Of a stretch of 41,269 bases of DNA, positions 7,481 through 14,583 are shown piece by piece. The notes beneath the pieces are model-generated. The model worked only from the letters and a program-made list of their open reading frames with translations, did no database searches and was not told the origin of the DNA. Made by a program: the position numbers and the translations under genes. The DNA is from a virus, in IMG/VR virus record IMGVR_UViG_3300047678_000835, positions 1 through 41,269 of that record; one strand, given 5' to 3'. Numbering within the stretch: the first letter of the stretch is position 1; each line of letters begins with the position of its first letter.

Positions 7481-8070
7481 CCGCGCCGACCGCCCTCGGC
7501 CTGGCGAACGAAAAGCGTCGCAAGCAGAACATCCAGGCCATCAAGGCCTGCCAGCGCCAGCTCGGCCTGGACGATGCCACCTACCGGGCCATGCTCGAAG
7601 CGCAGACCGGCAAGCGCAGCGCCACGGACCTGACCGTGCGCGAAGGCGGCAAGGTGCTGGACTACCTGCGGGCCAAGGGCGCCACGAACCCCAAGGCACG
7701 GCCCGACCGGGCCGGTCGCGACGGCGGCAAGCGCCGGCCCGCCGTGGCGCCCGAGCGCGCGCCGCTGATGGGCGCCGTGCACGCACTGCTGGACGAGCTG
7801 GCCCGCATCACCGGCGAGCCGCACAGCCTGGCCTATGCCGATGCCATCTGCAAGCGCAACGGCTGGGCCAGCGCGGTGGACTTCATGCGGCCGATCGACC
7901 TGCACCTGCTGCTCGGTGCGCTGGCCACGACGGCACGCCATAAAAAGAGGAACCCCCCCGTAGCGGCTGCGCCGCTTCCCCCCCAGGGGGGCGACACCAG
8001 CAGCCCGGCAGAGCCGGTTCTGCGGTGTCCGCTCGACGTAACTTCCGCACCTGCCGCCACCGTGGAGTAA
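7477..8070 (+). CDS. gemA: GemA-type regulatory protein (Mu gp16 family, DUF1018)
   Basis: A 197-residue protein. Residues 14-68 carry the diagnostic family core (IKACQRQLGLDDATYRAML, ending in KVLDYLRAKG); a second helical region at about 105-150 (LDELARITGEP, ADAICKRNGW) completes the family. In Mu, GemA affects host gene expression and DNA topology during early growth. Residues about 160-186 are encoded by repeat copy R2, in the same frame as R1 in the gene upstream, so two neighbouring proteins carry almost the same added tail. It overlaps the previous gene by ATGA. Confidence 0.88.
   Translation: MTAPTALGLANEKRRKQNIQAIKACQRQLGLDDATYRAMLEAQTGKRSATDLTVREGGKVLDYLRAKGATNPKARPDRAGRDGGKRRPAVAPERAPLMGAVHALLDELARITGEPHSLAYADAICKRNGWASAVDFMRPIDLHLLLGALATTARHKKRNPPVAAAPLPPQGGDTSSPAEPVLRCPLDVTSAPAATVE
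7953..8034 (+). repeat. Palindromic GC-rich repeat copy R2, inside gemA
   Basis: A seven-C run, TAGCGGCTGCGCCGCTTCC, CCCCCAGGGGGG, then CGACACCAGCAGCCCGGCAG and GGTTCTGCGGTGTCCGC. It encodes APLPPQGGDTSSPAEPVLRC near the C-terminus of the GemA-like protein. Confidence 0.88.
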
Positions 8071-8074
8071 CGCC

Positions 8075-8641
8075 ATGGCCACGCAACATCCCAAAGCCCG
8101 CCGCGTGTCGGCCCTGCCGCCGGTGCGCTTCGTCGAGCAGGCCGACCTGGCCCCGCTCGGGCACCTGCTGCCGCCCGCCGCGGTGACGCTGCTGCGCGTG
8201 CTGGGCCCCGTGCCGGCGCTGGCGCTGCTGCGCGCCTGGCCGGGCGTGCAGGTGCCCGTGCCCAAGCACCCCGACAAGCGGGCCGGCGGCGTGCGCCGCT
8301 GGGCCGAGATCGCCGAGGTGGTGGGCGACGCCGCCATGCCCGCGCTGGCCGGCCACTGGGGCGGCAGCCTGCTGGACATACCGCTGTGCACCCACCTGCT
8401 GGCCGAGAAGCGCAACCGCTGGCTGCGCGAGCGCTTCGACGAGCTGACCAATGTGCGTGGCGCCGGCATCAGCGGCTACCACGCCATCCAGGAGCTGTGC
8501 CTGGCGCTGGCCGAGGCCGGCCAGCCCCTGAACTACCGCGAAGTGCAGCGCGTGCTGCAACGCGAGGACGCCCTGGCGGCCGAACGCGACGCGAGAGCAG
8601 CGCAAGGCGCGCTGTTTACCTCCACCACTGCAGACCACTGA
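8075..8641 (+). CDS. Mor-like phage protein with a duplicated core
   Basis: A 188-residue protein. Two stretches, about 30-65 (LLRVLGPVPALALLRAWPGVQVPVP) and 73-105 (IAEVVGDAAMPALAGHWGG then LDIPL), share the pattern of a helix, G-x-x-A-hydrophobic helix and a beta strand ending in PVP/IPL seen in the Mor/C dimerisation domain. A helical region follows (RNRWLRERFDEL, YHAIQELCLAL). In Mu, Mor activates middle transcription. The typical Mor HTH is not obvious, so activator function is uncertain. Confidence 0.5.
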   Translation: MATQHPKARRVSALPPVRFVEQADLAPLGHLLPPAAVTLLRVLGPVPALALLRAWPGVQVPVPKHPDKRAGGVRRWAEIAEVVGDAAMPALAGHWGGSLLDIPLCTHLLAEKRNRWLRERFDELTNVRGAGISGYHAIQELCLALAEAGQPLNYREVQRVLQREDALAAERDARAAQGALFTSTTADH

Positions 8642-8653
8642 CAGGAGGCTGAA

Positions 8654-9289
8654 ATGCCCAGCAAGAAGACCAAGACCGCGGCCGTCGCCGTGCCCGTGCC
8701 CGTCGACCGCGACGACTGCGCGCGCCGCATCACCCAGCTCGGCCAGCTCATGCGCCAGCAGGCGCTGCAGAAGGCCGGCCTGGACGGCAAGATCGCCGAG
8801 CTGACCGACCAGTACGCCCCCGTGCTGGCCGGCCTGCAGCAGCAGATCGACGCGCTGCACCAGGGCATCCAGATCTGGTGCGAAGGCCACCGCAGCGCGC
8901 TGACGCAAGGCGGCAAGGTGAAGACCGCCAACCTCATCACCGGCGACGTGGTGTGGCGCCAGCGCCCGCCCAGCGTCACCATCCGCCAGGCCGAGCTGGT
9001 GATCCAGCGCCTGAAAGACCTGGGCCTGCGCGACTACGTGCGCACCAGCGAAGAGGTGAACAAGACCGCGCTGCTCGACATGGACGCAGCGGCCAGCCGG
9101 CTGACCGACGACGACCTGGAAGCCGGAGACAGCGAAGCCAGCCAGGCCCGCGCCGCGCTGGCCGCACGGTTCAAGCTGCACGCATCGTTGATCAAGGGCG
9201 TGCAGGGCATCACGATCAACAAGGGCGTCGAGGACTTCTCGGTCGTCCCGTTCGAGACCGAGGCTGTGGCTGCCGGGGTGGCGGCATGA
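8654..9289 (+). CDS. gam: Gam-type host nuclease inhibitor protein
   Basis: A 211-residue protein matching Mu Gam, which binds DNA ends (a Ku-like fold) and protects linear phage DNA from host exonucleases. Visible family hallmarks: long N-terminal coiled helix (about 25-80), then TGDVVWRQRPPSVTIR, LKDLGLRDYVRTSEEVNK and the C-terminal GITINKGVEDFSVVPFE. A perfect AGGAGG (8643-8648) lies five bases before the ATG, the strongest ribosome binding site in this operon. Its stop overlaps the next start by ATGA. Confidence 0.95.
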   Translation: MPSKKTKTAAVAVPVPVDRDDCARRITQLGQLMRQQALQKAGLDGKIAELTDQYAPVLAGLQQQIDALHQGIQIWCEGHRSALTQGGKVKTANLITGDVVWRQRPPSVTIRQAELVIQRLKDLGLRDYVRTSEEVNKTALLDMDAAASRLTDDDLEAGDSEASQARAALAARFKLHASLIKGVQGITINKGVEDFSVVPFETEAVAAGVAA

Positions 9290-9948
9290 AGGCCGCGTAC
9301 ACGCCGACGGCCGGCAGCTACGCCGCCAAGGCGGTGGCACATTTGCAGACGCTGCCGCCAGGCACCTGGCTGGCCTCCGGCCCGCTGGTCGAGGCGATCG
9401 GCATCGAAAAGTCATCCAACCTCATGGGCAACCTCGAAGGCTGCCTGAAGTGGGGCTGGATCAAGATGCGCAAAGACGGGCACCTGCGGCGATGGGCGTT
9501 GGGCGACGGCACGCCGCCAGCGAGCGCGAAACCCGAAGGCGAAGAGGCCGACGACGAGACGCCGCTCGACCCTGAAACGCCCAAGCCCGACCTGCGCCTG
9601 CGCAGCCCGTTCGACCTGGCCAAAGGCGACGGCATCAACATCGACCTGGTGCATGGCGAGCGGCTGCAGGGCCGACCCGTGCCGCGTCACTCGGCCGCCA
9701 CGCCAAAGGCCCCGGCCAGCAAGACGCCACCGCTGACCTGGGCGCCCGCCGCGCCGCCGCCCGCCGCCGGCTGGGTGGCCGAGCCCCCACCGCCGCCTGC
9801 ACCCACGCCGCTGCCCTTCGGGTGCGCGTTGTGGGACGACCACAGCCTGCAGCTGCGCCTGCGCGATGGCCGCAGCGTGCTGCTGCAGCGCGAGGACTTC
9901 AAGGTGCTGCTGCGCTTCATCCAATCCGCCAGCGTGGTGGCTGCATGA
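9286..9948 (+). CDS. Phage protein with N-terminal winged-helix-like region
   Basis: A 220-residue protein. Residues about 8-65 look like a DNA-binding winged helix (AKAVAHLQTLPPGTWLASGPLVEAI, then NLEGCLKWGWIKMRKDG). A long Pro/Ala-rich linker (about 75-170) leads to a C-terminal module at about 175-215 (FGCALWDDHSLQLRLRDGR). The family is not named here, but similar proteins follow gam in B3/BcepMu-like phages. Coupled by ATGA overlap on both sides. Confidence 0.65.
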   Translation: MKAAYTPTAGSYAAKAVAHLQTLPPGTWLASGPLVEAIGIEKSSNLMGNLEGCLKWGWIKMRKDGHLRRWALGDGTPPASAKPEGEEADDETPLDPETPKPDLRLRSPFDLAKGDGINIDLVHGERLQGRPVPRHSAATPKAPASKTPPLTWAPAAPPPAAGWVAEPPPPPAPTPLPFGCALWDDHSLQLRLRDGRSVLLQREDFKVLLRFIQSASVVAA

Positions 9949-10250
9949 GCCGCGACTGCACGCGCGTGCCGCGCCTGATCGTCTACATGGCCATCAACCC
10001 CGGTGTCGAGCTGAACACCAAGCAACTGGCCGGGCTGATGGGCGTCGACGCCAACCGGCTGCACCCTTACCTGAAACTGCCGCTGGCCAGCGGGCTGCTG
10101 GAGCGTTGCGTCACTGGCGGTGCCGGCGCCGGCAAACAGAGCAGCTACTGCGCGGGCGAAACGCTGCACAAGATGATTGCCGAGGCGCGGGTGCATGCGC
10201 AGGCCATCGCAGCGGCGAGAAGCGCACCCCCCGAAGCGGCTGCGCCATGA
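9945..10250 (+). CDS. Small phage winged-helix-like protein
   Basis: A 101-residue protein. Residues 8-60 (RLIVYMAINPGVELNTKQLAGLMG, then LHPYLKLPLASGLLERC) resemble a short winged helix related in layout to the preceding protein's N-terminus. The last seven residues (PPEAAAP) are encoded by a half copy of the palindromic repeat (R3). ATGA overlaps on both sides. Function unknown. Confidence 0.65.
   Translation: MSRDCTRVPRLIVYMAINPGVELNTKQLAGLMGVDANRLHPYLKLPLASGLLERCVTGGAGAGKQSSYCAGETLHKMIAEARVHAQAIAAARSAPPEAAAP
10227..10246 (+). repeat. Partial palindromic repeat copy R3 (5' part only)
   Basis: CCCCCCGAAGCGGCTGCGCC, identical to the opening of R5 and R7, then it breaks off exactly at the ATGA stop/start junction. 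It forms the 3' end of the gene at 9945. Confidence 0.6.
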
Positions 10251-10480
10251 GCCGGGCCGTCTCCTACACCTTCACCGTGCGCGACGCCAGCGGCGCCTAC
10301 ACCACCAGCACCGTGCAGAGCTGCCGCGCCAGCTCGACGGCCGGCGCCCGGTGGGCCGCCCAGGCGCTGGCGCACAAGCTCTTTCCCGGCAGCGCCGCGA
10401 CGGTGAAGTGCATCAACGGAACCACCAACCCGCAGGTCTGGCAGGCCGATGGCCGCACGGACGGAAAGGCAACAGCATGA
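10247..10480 (+). CDS. Small phage protein, unknown function
   Basis: A 77-residue protein with alternating polar residues (YTFTVRDASGAYTTSTVQSC) and a central Ala-rich helix (GARWAAQALAHKLFPG), suggesting a small alpha/beta fold. ATGA overlaps at both ends place it firmly in the coupled operon. No family recognised. Confidence 0.6.
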   Translation: MSRAVSYTFTVRDASGAYTTSTVQSCRASSTAGARWAAQALAHKLFPGSAATVKCINGTTNPQVWQADGRTDGKATA

Positions 10481-10773
10481 GCGTCACCTCAGACCCCATC
10501 GTCACCCAGTGCCCGACGCTGGCCAACCCGCAGGCGTTCACCGACGTGGCCGAGCTGCAGCGCGAGCTGGGCCGCGCGAACGAACTGGTGATCAGCGCAT
10601 ATGCACAGATGCAAGGCTACGAGGAAGCACTCCGCGCCTTGGCTGGCCACATGGGCGAGATCGTCGGCAGCTACGTGGCGGGCCGCACCGAGCGGCTCAT
10701 CGCCAGGCTGGACCTGCTGGCGAAGAACGCGGTCGTGGTGGAAGGCAGCAAGCCGGGGAAGGGGGTGCATTGA
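10477..10773 (+). CDS. Small helical phage protein
   Basis: A 98-residue, mostly helical protein (residues 22-88) with a GGAAAGG ribosome binding site upstream. It overlaps the previous gene by ATGA and the next by a shared base (TGATG). No family recognised; heptad-like spacing in AELQRELGRANELV suggests oligomerisation. Confidence 0.6.
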   Translation: MSVTSDPIVTQCPTLANPQAFTDVAELQRELGRANELVISAYAQMQGYEEALRALAGHMGEIVGSYVAGRTERLIARLDLLAKNAVVVEGSKPGKGVH

Positions 10774-11027
10774 TGGCCACCAAACCGGCCAAGCCGATGT
10801 GCTGCGTGACGATCGGCTTCGAACATCTGCTCATGCCGGCAGACACTGGCATGAAGGTGATCGCGCTGCTGCAAAGCGCCGTGCGCTGCGAGCAGCGTTA
10901 CGACGCCGAGCGAACATACGAAGTGCAGCCTGAACCCCTCGAGCTGGAATGTCGTATCGTGCCGGCCAGCAAGATCATGATGCCGTCCGGCGCCAGCGCG
11001 CAGCCCAAGCTGCTGGGCAGCTCATGA
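10773..11027 (+). CDS. Small phage protein, unknown function
   Basis: An 84-residue protein starting in a TGATG junction. It contains two cysteines near the N-terminus (PMCCVTIGFEHLLM) and a RYDAERTYEVQPEPLELEC segment that reads as beta strands. It is in the same coupled operon. No family recognised. Confidence 0.6.
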   Translation: MATKPAKPMCCVTIGFEHLLMPADTGMKVIALLQSAVRCEQRYDAERTYEVQPEPLELECRIVPASKIMMPSGASAQPKLLGSS

Positions 11028-11308
11028 CCGAAGCTGAAGAGCGCGCCGCAGCCCGGTGGACCTACTCGATCCGGCGCGAGCTGGCGCACTGGCGGCACAT
11101 GAACTGCGCCTGCCACCTGTGCGGCGAGTGGATCGGCCACTGGGGAGGCGATGCAACGCGCCCGCCCTGCGCGCTGATCCCGAAGGACGTGCCGCTCGAC
11201 CAGGTGCGGCCGAACTGCTTCGTCGTGCGCCGGCACTGGATCGGCGACGCGATCAGGGCGGTGTGTGATTCAAACCTGGGGCCGCTGCGCACGGAGGGGA
11301 TGAACTGA
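11024..11308 (+). CDS. Small Cys/His-containing phage protein
   Basis: A 94-residue protein with a CACHLCGEW motif near residue 29 and further Cys and His residues (NCFVVRRHW, AVCDSN), which could bind zinc. It ends the rightward early/middle operon; 32 bp later the leftward cargo cluster begins. ATGA overlap with the previous gene. Function unknown. Confidence 0.6.
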   Translation: MTEAEERAAARWTYSIRRELAHWRHMNCACHLCGEWIGHWGGDATRPPCALIPKDVPLDQVRPNCFVVRRHWIGDAIRAVCDSNLGPLRTEGMN

Positions 11309-11340
11309 GTCAGTTCGACGCAGCTCCTTCAGTTGCTCAG

Positions 11341-11781
11341 CTATTTTTGCGAACTCTTCGACTCAAGTGGGGAGAACACAGCGGATTGAAGAATTCCCAT
11401 CTGGACCTCGAGAAGGATTTCTTTGGCGACGTACAGGTTGTCAGAATCGCAAAGCTTCTCTACCGGGTTGAGCTTGGCTAGCACCTCTCCGCCGTTCGTG
11501 AGATAGATGCGACAAACCTCCACCTTGTCATCTCGAAAGGGGACCGTGAAGACGTACTCAACGACGAATTGCCCTTCTTCGTGACGCACATACCGGCGCT
11601 CTGCCGTCGCCAAAAAATCTAAACCTTCTGCAGTCGCGGTATCTGAATCAATCTTGAGGCTGCCGGGCACGTCGTGAATCTTGCTGTTTTCGCACAACTG
11701 AATGAATTGCTTTTCGACCTCTTTGAGCGACTCCAATTTCCGCCTGGCGCTGTGAAGTGCGATAAGTCGCTGTTGGCTCAT
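11341..11781 (-). CDS. Cargo protein of unknown function (leftward cluster)
   Basis: A 146-residue protein; the start at 11781 is chosen for its GGGAGA ribosome binding site (a longer frame to 11895 lacks one). An N-terminal coiled helix (RLIALHSARRKLESLKEVEKQFIQLC) is followed by an alpha/beta region with strands GQFVVEYVFTVPF and KVEVCRIYLT. Base composition is visibly less GC-rich than the flanking phage genes. It is the last gene of the leftward cargo run. No family recognised. Confidence 0.65.
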   Translation of the reverse strand: MSQQRLIALHSARRKLESLKEVEKQFIQLCENSKIHDVPGSLKIDSDTATAEGLDFLATAERRYVRHEEGQFVVEYVFTVPFRDDKVEVCRIYLTNGGEVLAKLNPVEKLCDSDNLYVAKEILLEVQMGILQSAVFSPLESKSSQK

Positions 11782-11909
11782 TTCGATATCTCCCGTTTGA
11801 TATGCGCAGTGTCGAACGTCACGAGCACCCTGTCTAGCTGCCGTTCCTACAGAATTTCCCGAGTCATCGGCTGCCGGCTTGGCGCAAGCCGACACCTACA
11901 TTCAATCGT

Positions 11910-12416
11910 TTAGGTGGCGCTGAAGCTCACCCAGCTCGCCAGCAGCCGCTGGTGCAGCGGCAGGGGTCGCACATCTTGCGGGTGGCCGGTGGCGATGGCC
12001 TGCTCGTTCTGGCACAGCGTCACCAGGGCGCGCAGCGTAGGCGGCTCCTTGGCGTTCAGGCGGTCCAGGTCGGCTTCCCAGCCGGCGAGCTGACTCTCAG
12101 TGAACATAGTGGGCCCAGCGGCGACTACCTGCGCCTGAAGCAGCATGAAGGCCTCACCCAGCTCTTTGTGAGCCTGCTTTCGGTCGCTGTACGCAAAGAT
12201 GAGGCTGAGCAAGCCGAGCGCGGAGATGAGGCCGCCCAACCAAGGCGCATAGCCCTGTACCAACGCGCCGATTAGCGACGCGCCGGCAAGCACCGTCGCA
12301 GCCTTTGTGCACTTGTCCACCAGGTCAAAGAAGCGCTGGCGCCGACGGTGATAGCAGTAGGAAACGCCGAGGGTAAAGAGCAGTGTGTATCGGCGTTGCC
12401 AGAGTGTCGCGTCCAT
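11910..12416 (-). CDS. SLATT-like two-helix membrane protein, possible exclusion/defence effector
   Basis: A 168-residue protein. The N-terminal part has the layout of SLATT-type effectors: an aromatic/basic helix (YCYHRRRQRFFDLVDK), two close hydrophobic helices at about 39-55 and 58-76 and a long cytosolic helical segment beginning SDRKQAHKELGEAF. SLATT proteins are membrane effectors of several nucleotide-signalling immune systems. No sensor or cyclase gene is visible nearby, so a stand-alone exclusion role is as likely. An AAGGAG site lies within the preceding small gene. Assignment is by pattern only. Confidence 0.6.
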   Translation of the reverse strand: MDATLWQRRYTLLFTLGVSYCYHRRRQRFFDLVDKCTKAATVLAGASLIGALVQGYAPWLGGLISALGLLSLIFAYSDRKQAHKELGEAFMLLQAQVVAAGPTMFTESQLAGWEADLDRLNAKEPPTLRALVTLCQNEQAIATGHPQDVRPLPLHQRLLASWVSFSAT

Positions 12417-12423
12417 CCCGTGT

Positions 12424-12594
12424 TCACTCCTTTTTCTGGGCTGGCGGGGGCGAAGTTGGTGCTGGTGGGGCGGCTGGCGCGGGCTGGGTCAGCGTCACGT
12501 CGCGAGTCCGGTGGGGGTGCTGAGCAAACTCCGCCCAATCAGGCTCGGGGGCAGGGGATGGCGCAGGACGTGGCGGATTCGGAGTCTTACTCAT
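12424..12594 (-). CDS. 56-residue proline-rich protein
   Basis: A short gene (MSKTPNPPRPAPSP... ending PPPAQKKE) with about one third prolines around a central PDWAEFAQHPHRTRDVTL. Its start overlaps the stop of the 38-residue frame upstream (ATGA), and its stop lies 7 bp from the SLATT-like start, whose ribosome binding site is its final AAAAAGGAG. The tight packing suggests co-translation with that membrane protein. Function unknown. Confidence 0.6.
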   Translation of the reverse strand: MSKTPNPPRPAPSPAPEPDWAEFAQHPHRTRDVTLTQPAPAAPPAPTSPPPAQKKE

Positions 12595-12707
12595 AATGAG
12601 ATTGTGCCCTTGGATGCGTATTCAGTCCACGGCGGCAGGCCGCCCCCTGCGGGCTTCGTGCGCGACGGCCGCTCGGCGGCGTTCACGGGATAGGTCTCTG
12701 GCGGCAT
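12591..12707 (-). CDS. Possible 38-residue mini-protein
   Basis: ATG at 12707 to TGA at 12591, ending in GGLPPWTEYASKGTISL. It is supported mainly by the exact ATGA overlap with the next gene; no Shine-Dalgarno sequence is visible. It could be a remnant C-terminus of a once longer gene. Confidence 0.35.
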   Translation of the reverse strand: MPPETYPVNAAERPSRTKPAGGGLPPWTEYASKGTISL

Positions 12708-12765
12708 GACGCCAAAGTCTTACATGGTGGAAGACGCAAAGGAACCGTCACTCACCGCACATGCG

Positions 12766-13089
12766 CTAGGTCGGAAGGCGGATATCCAGAAGCCGCTCGC
12801 TGCCGTTGACGTTGAAGCCAAGCATCGATTTCTGCCTAATGTCGTCGAGGTCGGCAGCGGTTGCAGGGCGACCGTTTATCGTGATGCTCCAAAAAATTGG
12901 ATCGATCAGGTCAACCACTGAAGACGTGCCGTCAACCCTTGCTAAAACCTTCAGTACAAGGTCGTTCGTTGCCTGGTGGTAATAGGCAAGTTCCACAATT
13001 TCAGCAGATATTCGCGTCGCGGTTGAGCGAAAGACGTTCGTTTGAGCAACAACGATTGTCTGGTTCAGCGGCATCTCGTTAGACAACAT
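12766..13089 (-). CDS. Cargo protein of unknown function
   Basis: A 107-residue protein; the start at 13089 (MLSNEMPLNQ) is chosen for the AAGGGAG site just upstream, rejecting a longer frame to 13230. It reads as an alternating strand/helix protein (QTIVVAQTNVFRSTA, EIVELAYYH, LVLKVLARVDG) with a C-terminal FNVNGSERLLDIRLPT. Lower GC than the phage backbone. No family recognised. Confidence 0.6.
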   Translation of the reverse strand: MLSNEMPLNQTIVVAQTNVFRSTATRISAEIVELAYYHQATNDLVLKVLARVDGTSSVVDLIDPIFWSITINGRPATAADLDDIRQKSMLGFNVNGSERLLDIRLPT

Positions 13090-13171
13090 GGACAAACTCC
13101 CTTTCTGAGGACTTCGGGATTGAGGCCCCAATTTAAGCGTGGCGCGACGCTTCAGCGCCGACTTCAGCACG

Positions 13172-13351
13172 TCACTTGCGGTACATGTCAGCCCGCGATG
13201 CGCGCACCAGCGTGATATCCATCGTCTCATCCCCCCGCTTCAGGCGAATGCTCACAGGCTGACCGGCGCGGCCGAAGGTGTTGATCAGCACGGCATTCAG
13301 GTTTCTAAATGATGAGACGAAGGGCCGGCTTTTCGATGCAACGAGCGTCAT
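13172..13351 (-). CDS. 59-residue frame with PDZ-end-like C-terminus, perhaps a remnant
   Basis: ATG at 13351 overlaps the stop of the HEPN-like gene (ATGA). The C-terminal half (GQPVSIRLKRGDETMDITLV) resembles the last strands of a PDZ domain of trypsin-like or S41 proteases, while the N-terminal 20 residues look arbitrary. It may be the tail of a deleted gene that gained a coupled start. Independent function is doubtful. Confidence 0.35.
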   Translation of the reverse strand: MTLVASKSRPFVSSFRNLNAVLINTFGRAGQPVSIRLKRGDETMDITLVRASRADMYRK

Positions 13352-13905
13352 GGCGAATCTTCGAAGAGGTCAGCAACCCCAAACTGGGCTGCAATGTTCT
13401 GCTGAACCTTTACCTTTTGACCCCAAAGGCTGTTCAGTTCGAGCCAACTACCTCCAAGACTAAAGCCAAATTCCGCTGCTTCCGCTTCGTGTACGTTTTC
13501 AGGCGCGATGACCACGGCCAAAGTCATTCCAAGAATGTAGCCTTTGGGAAAATGCCATTTGTCTTGGCCTAGCAAGAGCATGCCGTCGGTGTTGAACTGC
13601 AATCTGGGGTCCAATTGACCTTCATGGACTATTGAAGTCCTGCAGATCTTGTACAGCGCTTCAGGGACCGTTACGCCGTTGATCCGTCCTTTGAAAGCTC
13701 CACCAGTTGCAATTACTGAAATCAAGGTCTCCTCGTCCGTCAGGAACGCTTTGATCCGCTCTCCAACGCCCGCCTTTGGTCGCCGCTTTTTGGCCGTGTG
13801 ATCAATAGCTGGGTAGAGGTTTATCAATGCAGCTTCCCAGTCCTGCTCAGCAATGTGCCGGCTGCACTGTCGAATTCGGCGGCTGATTCCGGAAGGAGCG
13901 TTCAT
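13348..13905 (-). CDS. HEPN-like cargo protein with R-x4-H motif
   Basis: A 185-residue protein. Residues 22-40 (WEAALINLYPAIDHTAKKRR) and 80-100 (PEALYKICRTSIVHEGQL) are helical, and R89-x4-H94 matches the R-x(4-6)-H signature of HEPN ribonuclease domains, in the usual context of a helix end followed by E/G. HEPN proteins are frequent in toxin-antitoxin and abortive infection systems. The rest (VIAPENVHEAEAAEFGFSLGG) is unassigned. I believe the family is widespread but uncharacterised; the RNase role is inferred from one motif. Confidence 0.6.
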   Translation of the reverse strand: MNAPSGISRRIRQCSRHIAEQDWEAALINLYPAIDHTAKKRRPKAGVGERIKAFLTDEETLISVIATGGAFKGRINGVTVPEALYKICRTSIVHEGQLDPRLQFNTDGMLLLGQDKWHFPKGYILGMTLAVVIAPENVHEAEAAEFGFSLGGSWLELNSLWGQKVKVQQNIAAQFGVADLFEDSP

Positions 13906-13953
13906 TCCAATGCCTCAGTTGGACTGCACATAGGCTGTCGGCCTTCGGTCTAC

Positions 13954-14307
13954 CTACGCGACCGTCAGGTCACTGCCACAGTGCTTGCATTTGATGGTCT
14001 CTTGCCGGATGGCTTCCGCGCAGAACGGGCACTTCTTAAAGTCGCCGTGCGCGCCTTTCCCGACCGCCAGCGCTGCGCTGGTGCGCATGGACATGCAGAT
14101 GGCCAGCGCGGCCAGCGGGCTCAAAAAGGCGACGAAGCCACCTGTCCGTTGGGACGCGCCCGATTGCGCTGCGATCACCACGAAGACGATGCCTCCGACG
14201 AATGACGGCAGCAGGAACAGGGCGGCAGACCGGCCAAGTTTCCTAGCGACCACGCCGACGCTGACGCAAGCCACCACATAGAGAATCATTACAAACAGAG
14301 GTTCCAC
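13954..14307 (-). CDS. Membrane protein with C-terminal zinc ribbon
   Basis: A 117-residue protein with three hydrophobic stretches (about 3-21, 27-48, 58-73) and a cytosolic C-terminal zinc ribbon, KCPFCAEAIRQETIKCKHCG, with CxxC pairs spaced 12 residues apart. Such ribbons on small membrane proteins are common in cargo genes and may mediate protein contacts. It is the first gene of the leftward cargo cluster. Function unknown. Confidence 0.7.
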   Translation of the reverse strand: MEPLFVMILYVVACVSVGVVARKLGRSAALFLLPSFVGGIVFVVIAAQSGASQRTGGFVAFLSPLAALAICMSMRTSAALAVGKGAHGDFKKCPFCAEAIRQETIKCKHCGSDLTVA

Positions 14308-14389
14308 CTCACACTCCCCGTGCGCACTATGTCAGCCAATGTAAACCGCATGCGCCCCGCCCGACTCCCTCCAATGGGGGTGGATTCCC

Positions 14390-14486
14390 CGAAGGCCACT
14401 GGCATGCGCTAGCCTTCGCTTTCCCTCCCCGCCGGCGTTAGAGCCGGCTTTCACAGCCCGCCCGGTGCAAGCCTGGCGGGCTTTTT
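14390..14486 (+). ncRNA. Candidate small RNA or leader: three hairpins and a terminator
   Basis: No coding gene lies on this strand between 11308 and 14584, yet the stretch holds CGAAGGC/GCCTTCG (14390-14396 with 14412-14418), GCCGGC/GCCGGC (14431-14436 with 14443-14448) and a terminator hairpin with a T5 run. Either a short stand-alone transcript or the attenuated leader of the lysis/late operon. The rest of the 14308-14583 gap shows nothing else I can name. Confidence 0.4.
14456..14486 (+). terminator. Rho-independent terminator upstream of the lysis genes
   Basis: GCCCGCC (14456-14462) pairs with GGCGGGC (14475-14481), followed by TTTTT (14482-14486). It works for rightward transcription and insulates the holin gene from upstream readthrough, or ends a small RNA. 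Confidence 0.75.
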
Positions 14487-14583
14487 CATGGTGTCCACAC
14501 TGGCGCCCGCCCCCCTGCGGGCATCGCGCGCGCGCGGGCAGGATGCAACGTCGATTGCACAACCCTGTTTGCGGAGAACGCCC

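Noticed and set aside
8036-8075. A third GTAACTT/GAGTAAC inverted repeat at the end of gemA
   Set aside because: Arms match poorly (CGTAACTT against GAGTAACG), so it was not counted with the copies at 3407 and 20845.
11306-11350. Possible terminator CTGAG...CTCAG followed by TTTTT after the early operon
   Set aside because: The stem is only 5 bp with a loop of over 25 nt; too weak to list as a terminator.
12272-12538. An 88-codon leftward frame over the SLATT-like start
   Set aside because: It is out of frame with the better supported 56-codon gene, which has proper junctions with both neighbours.
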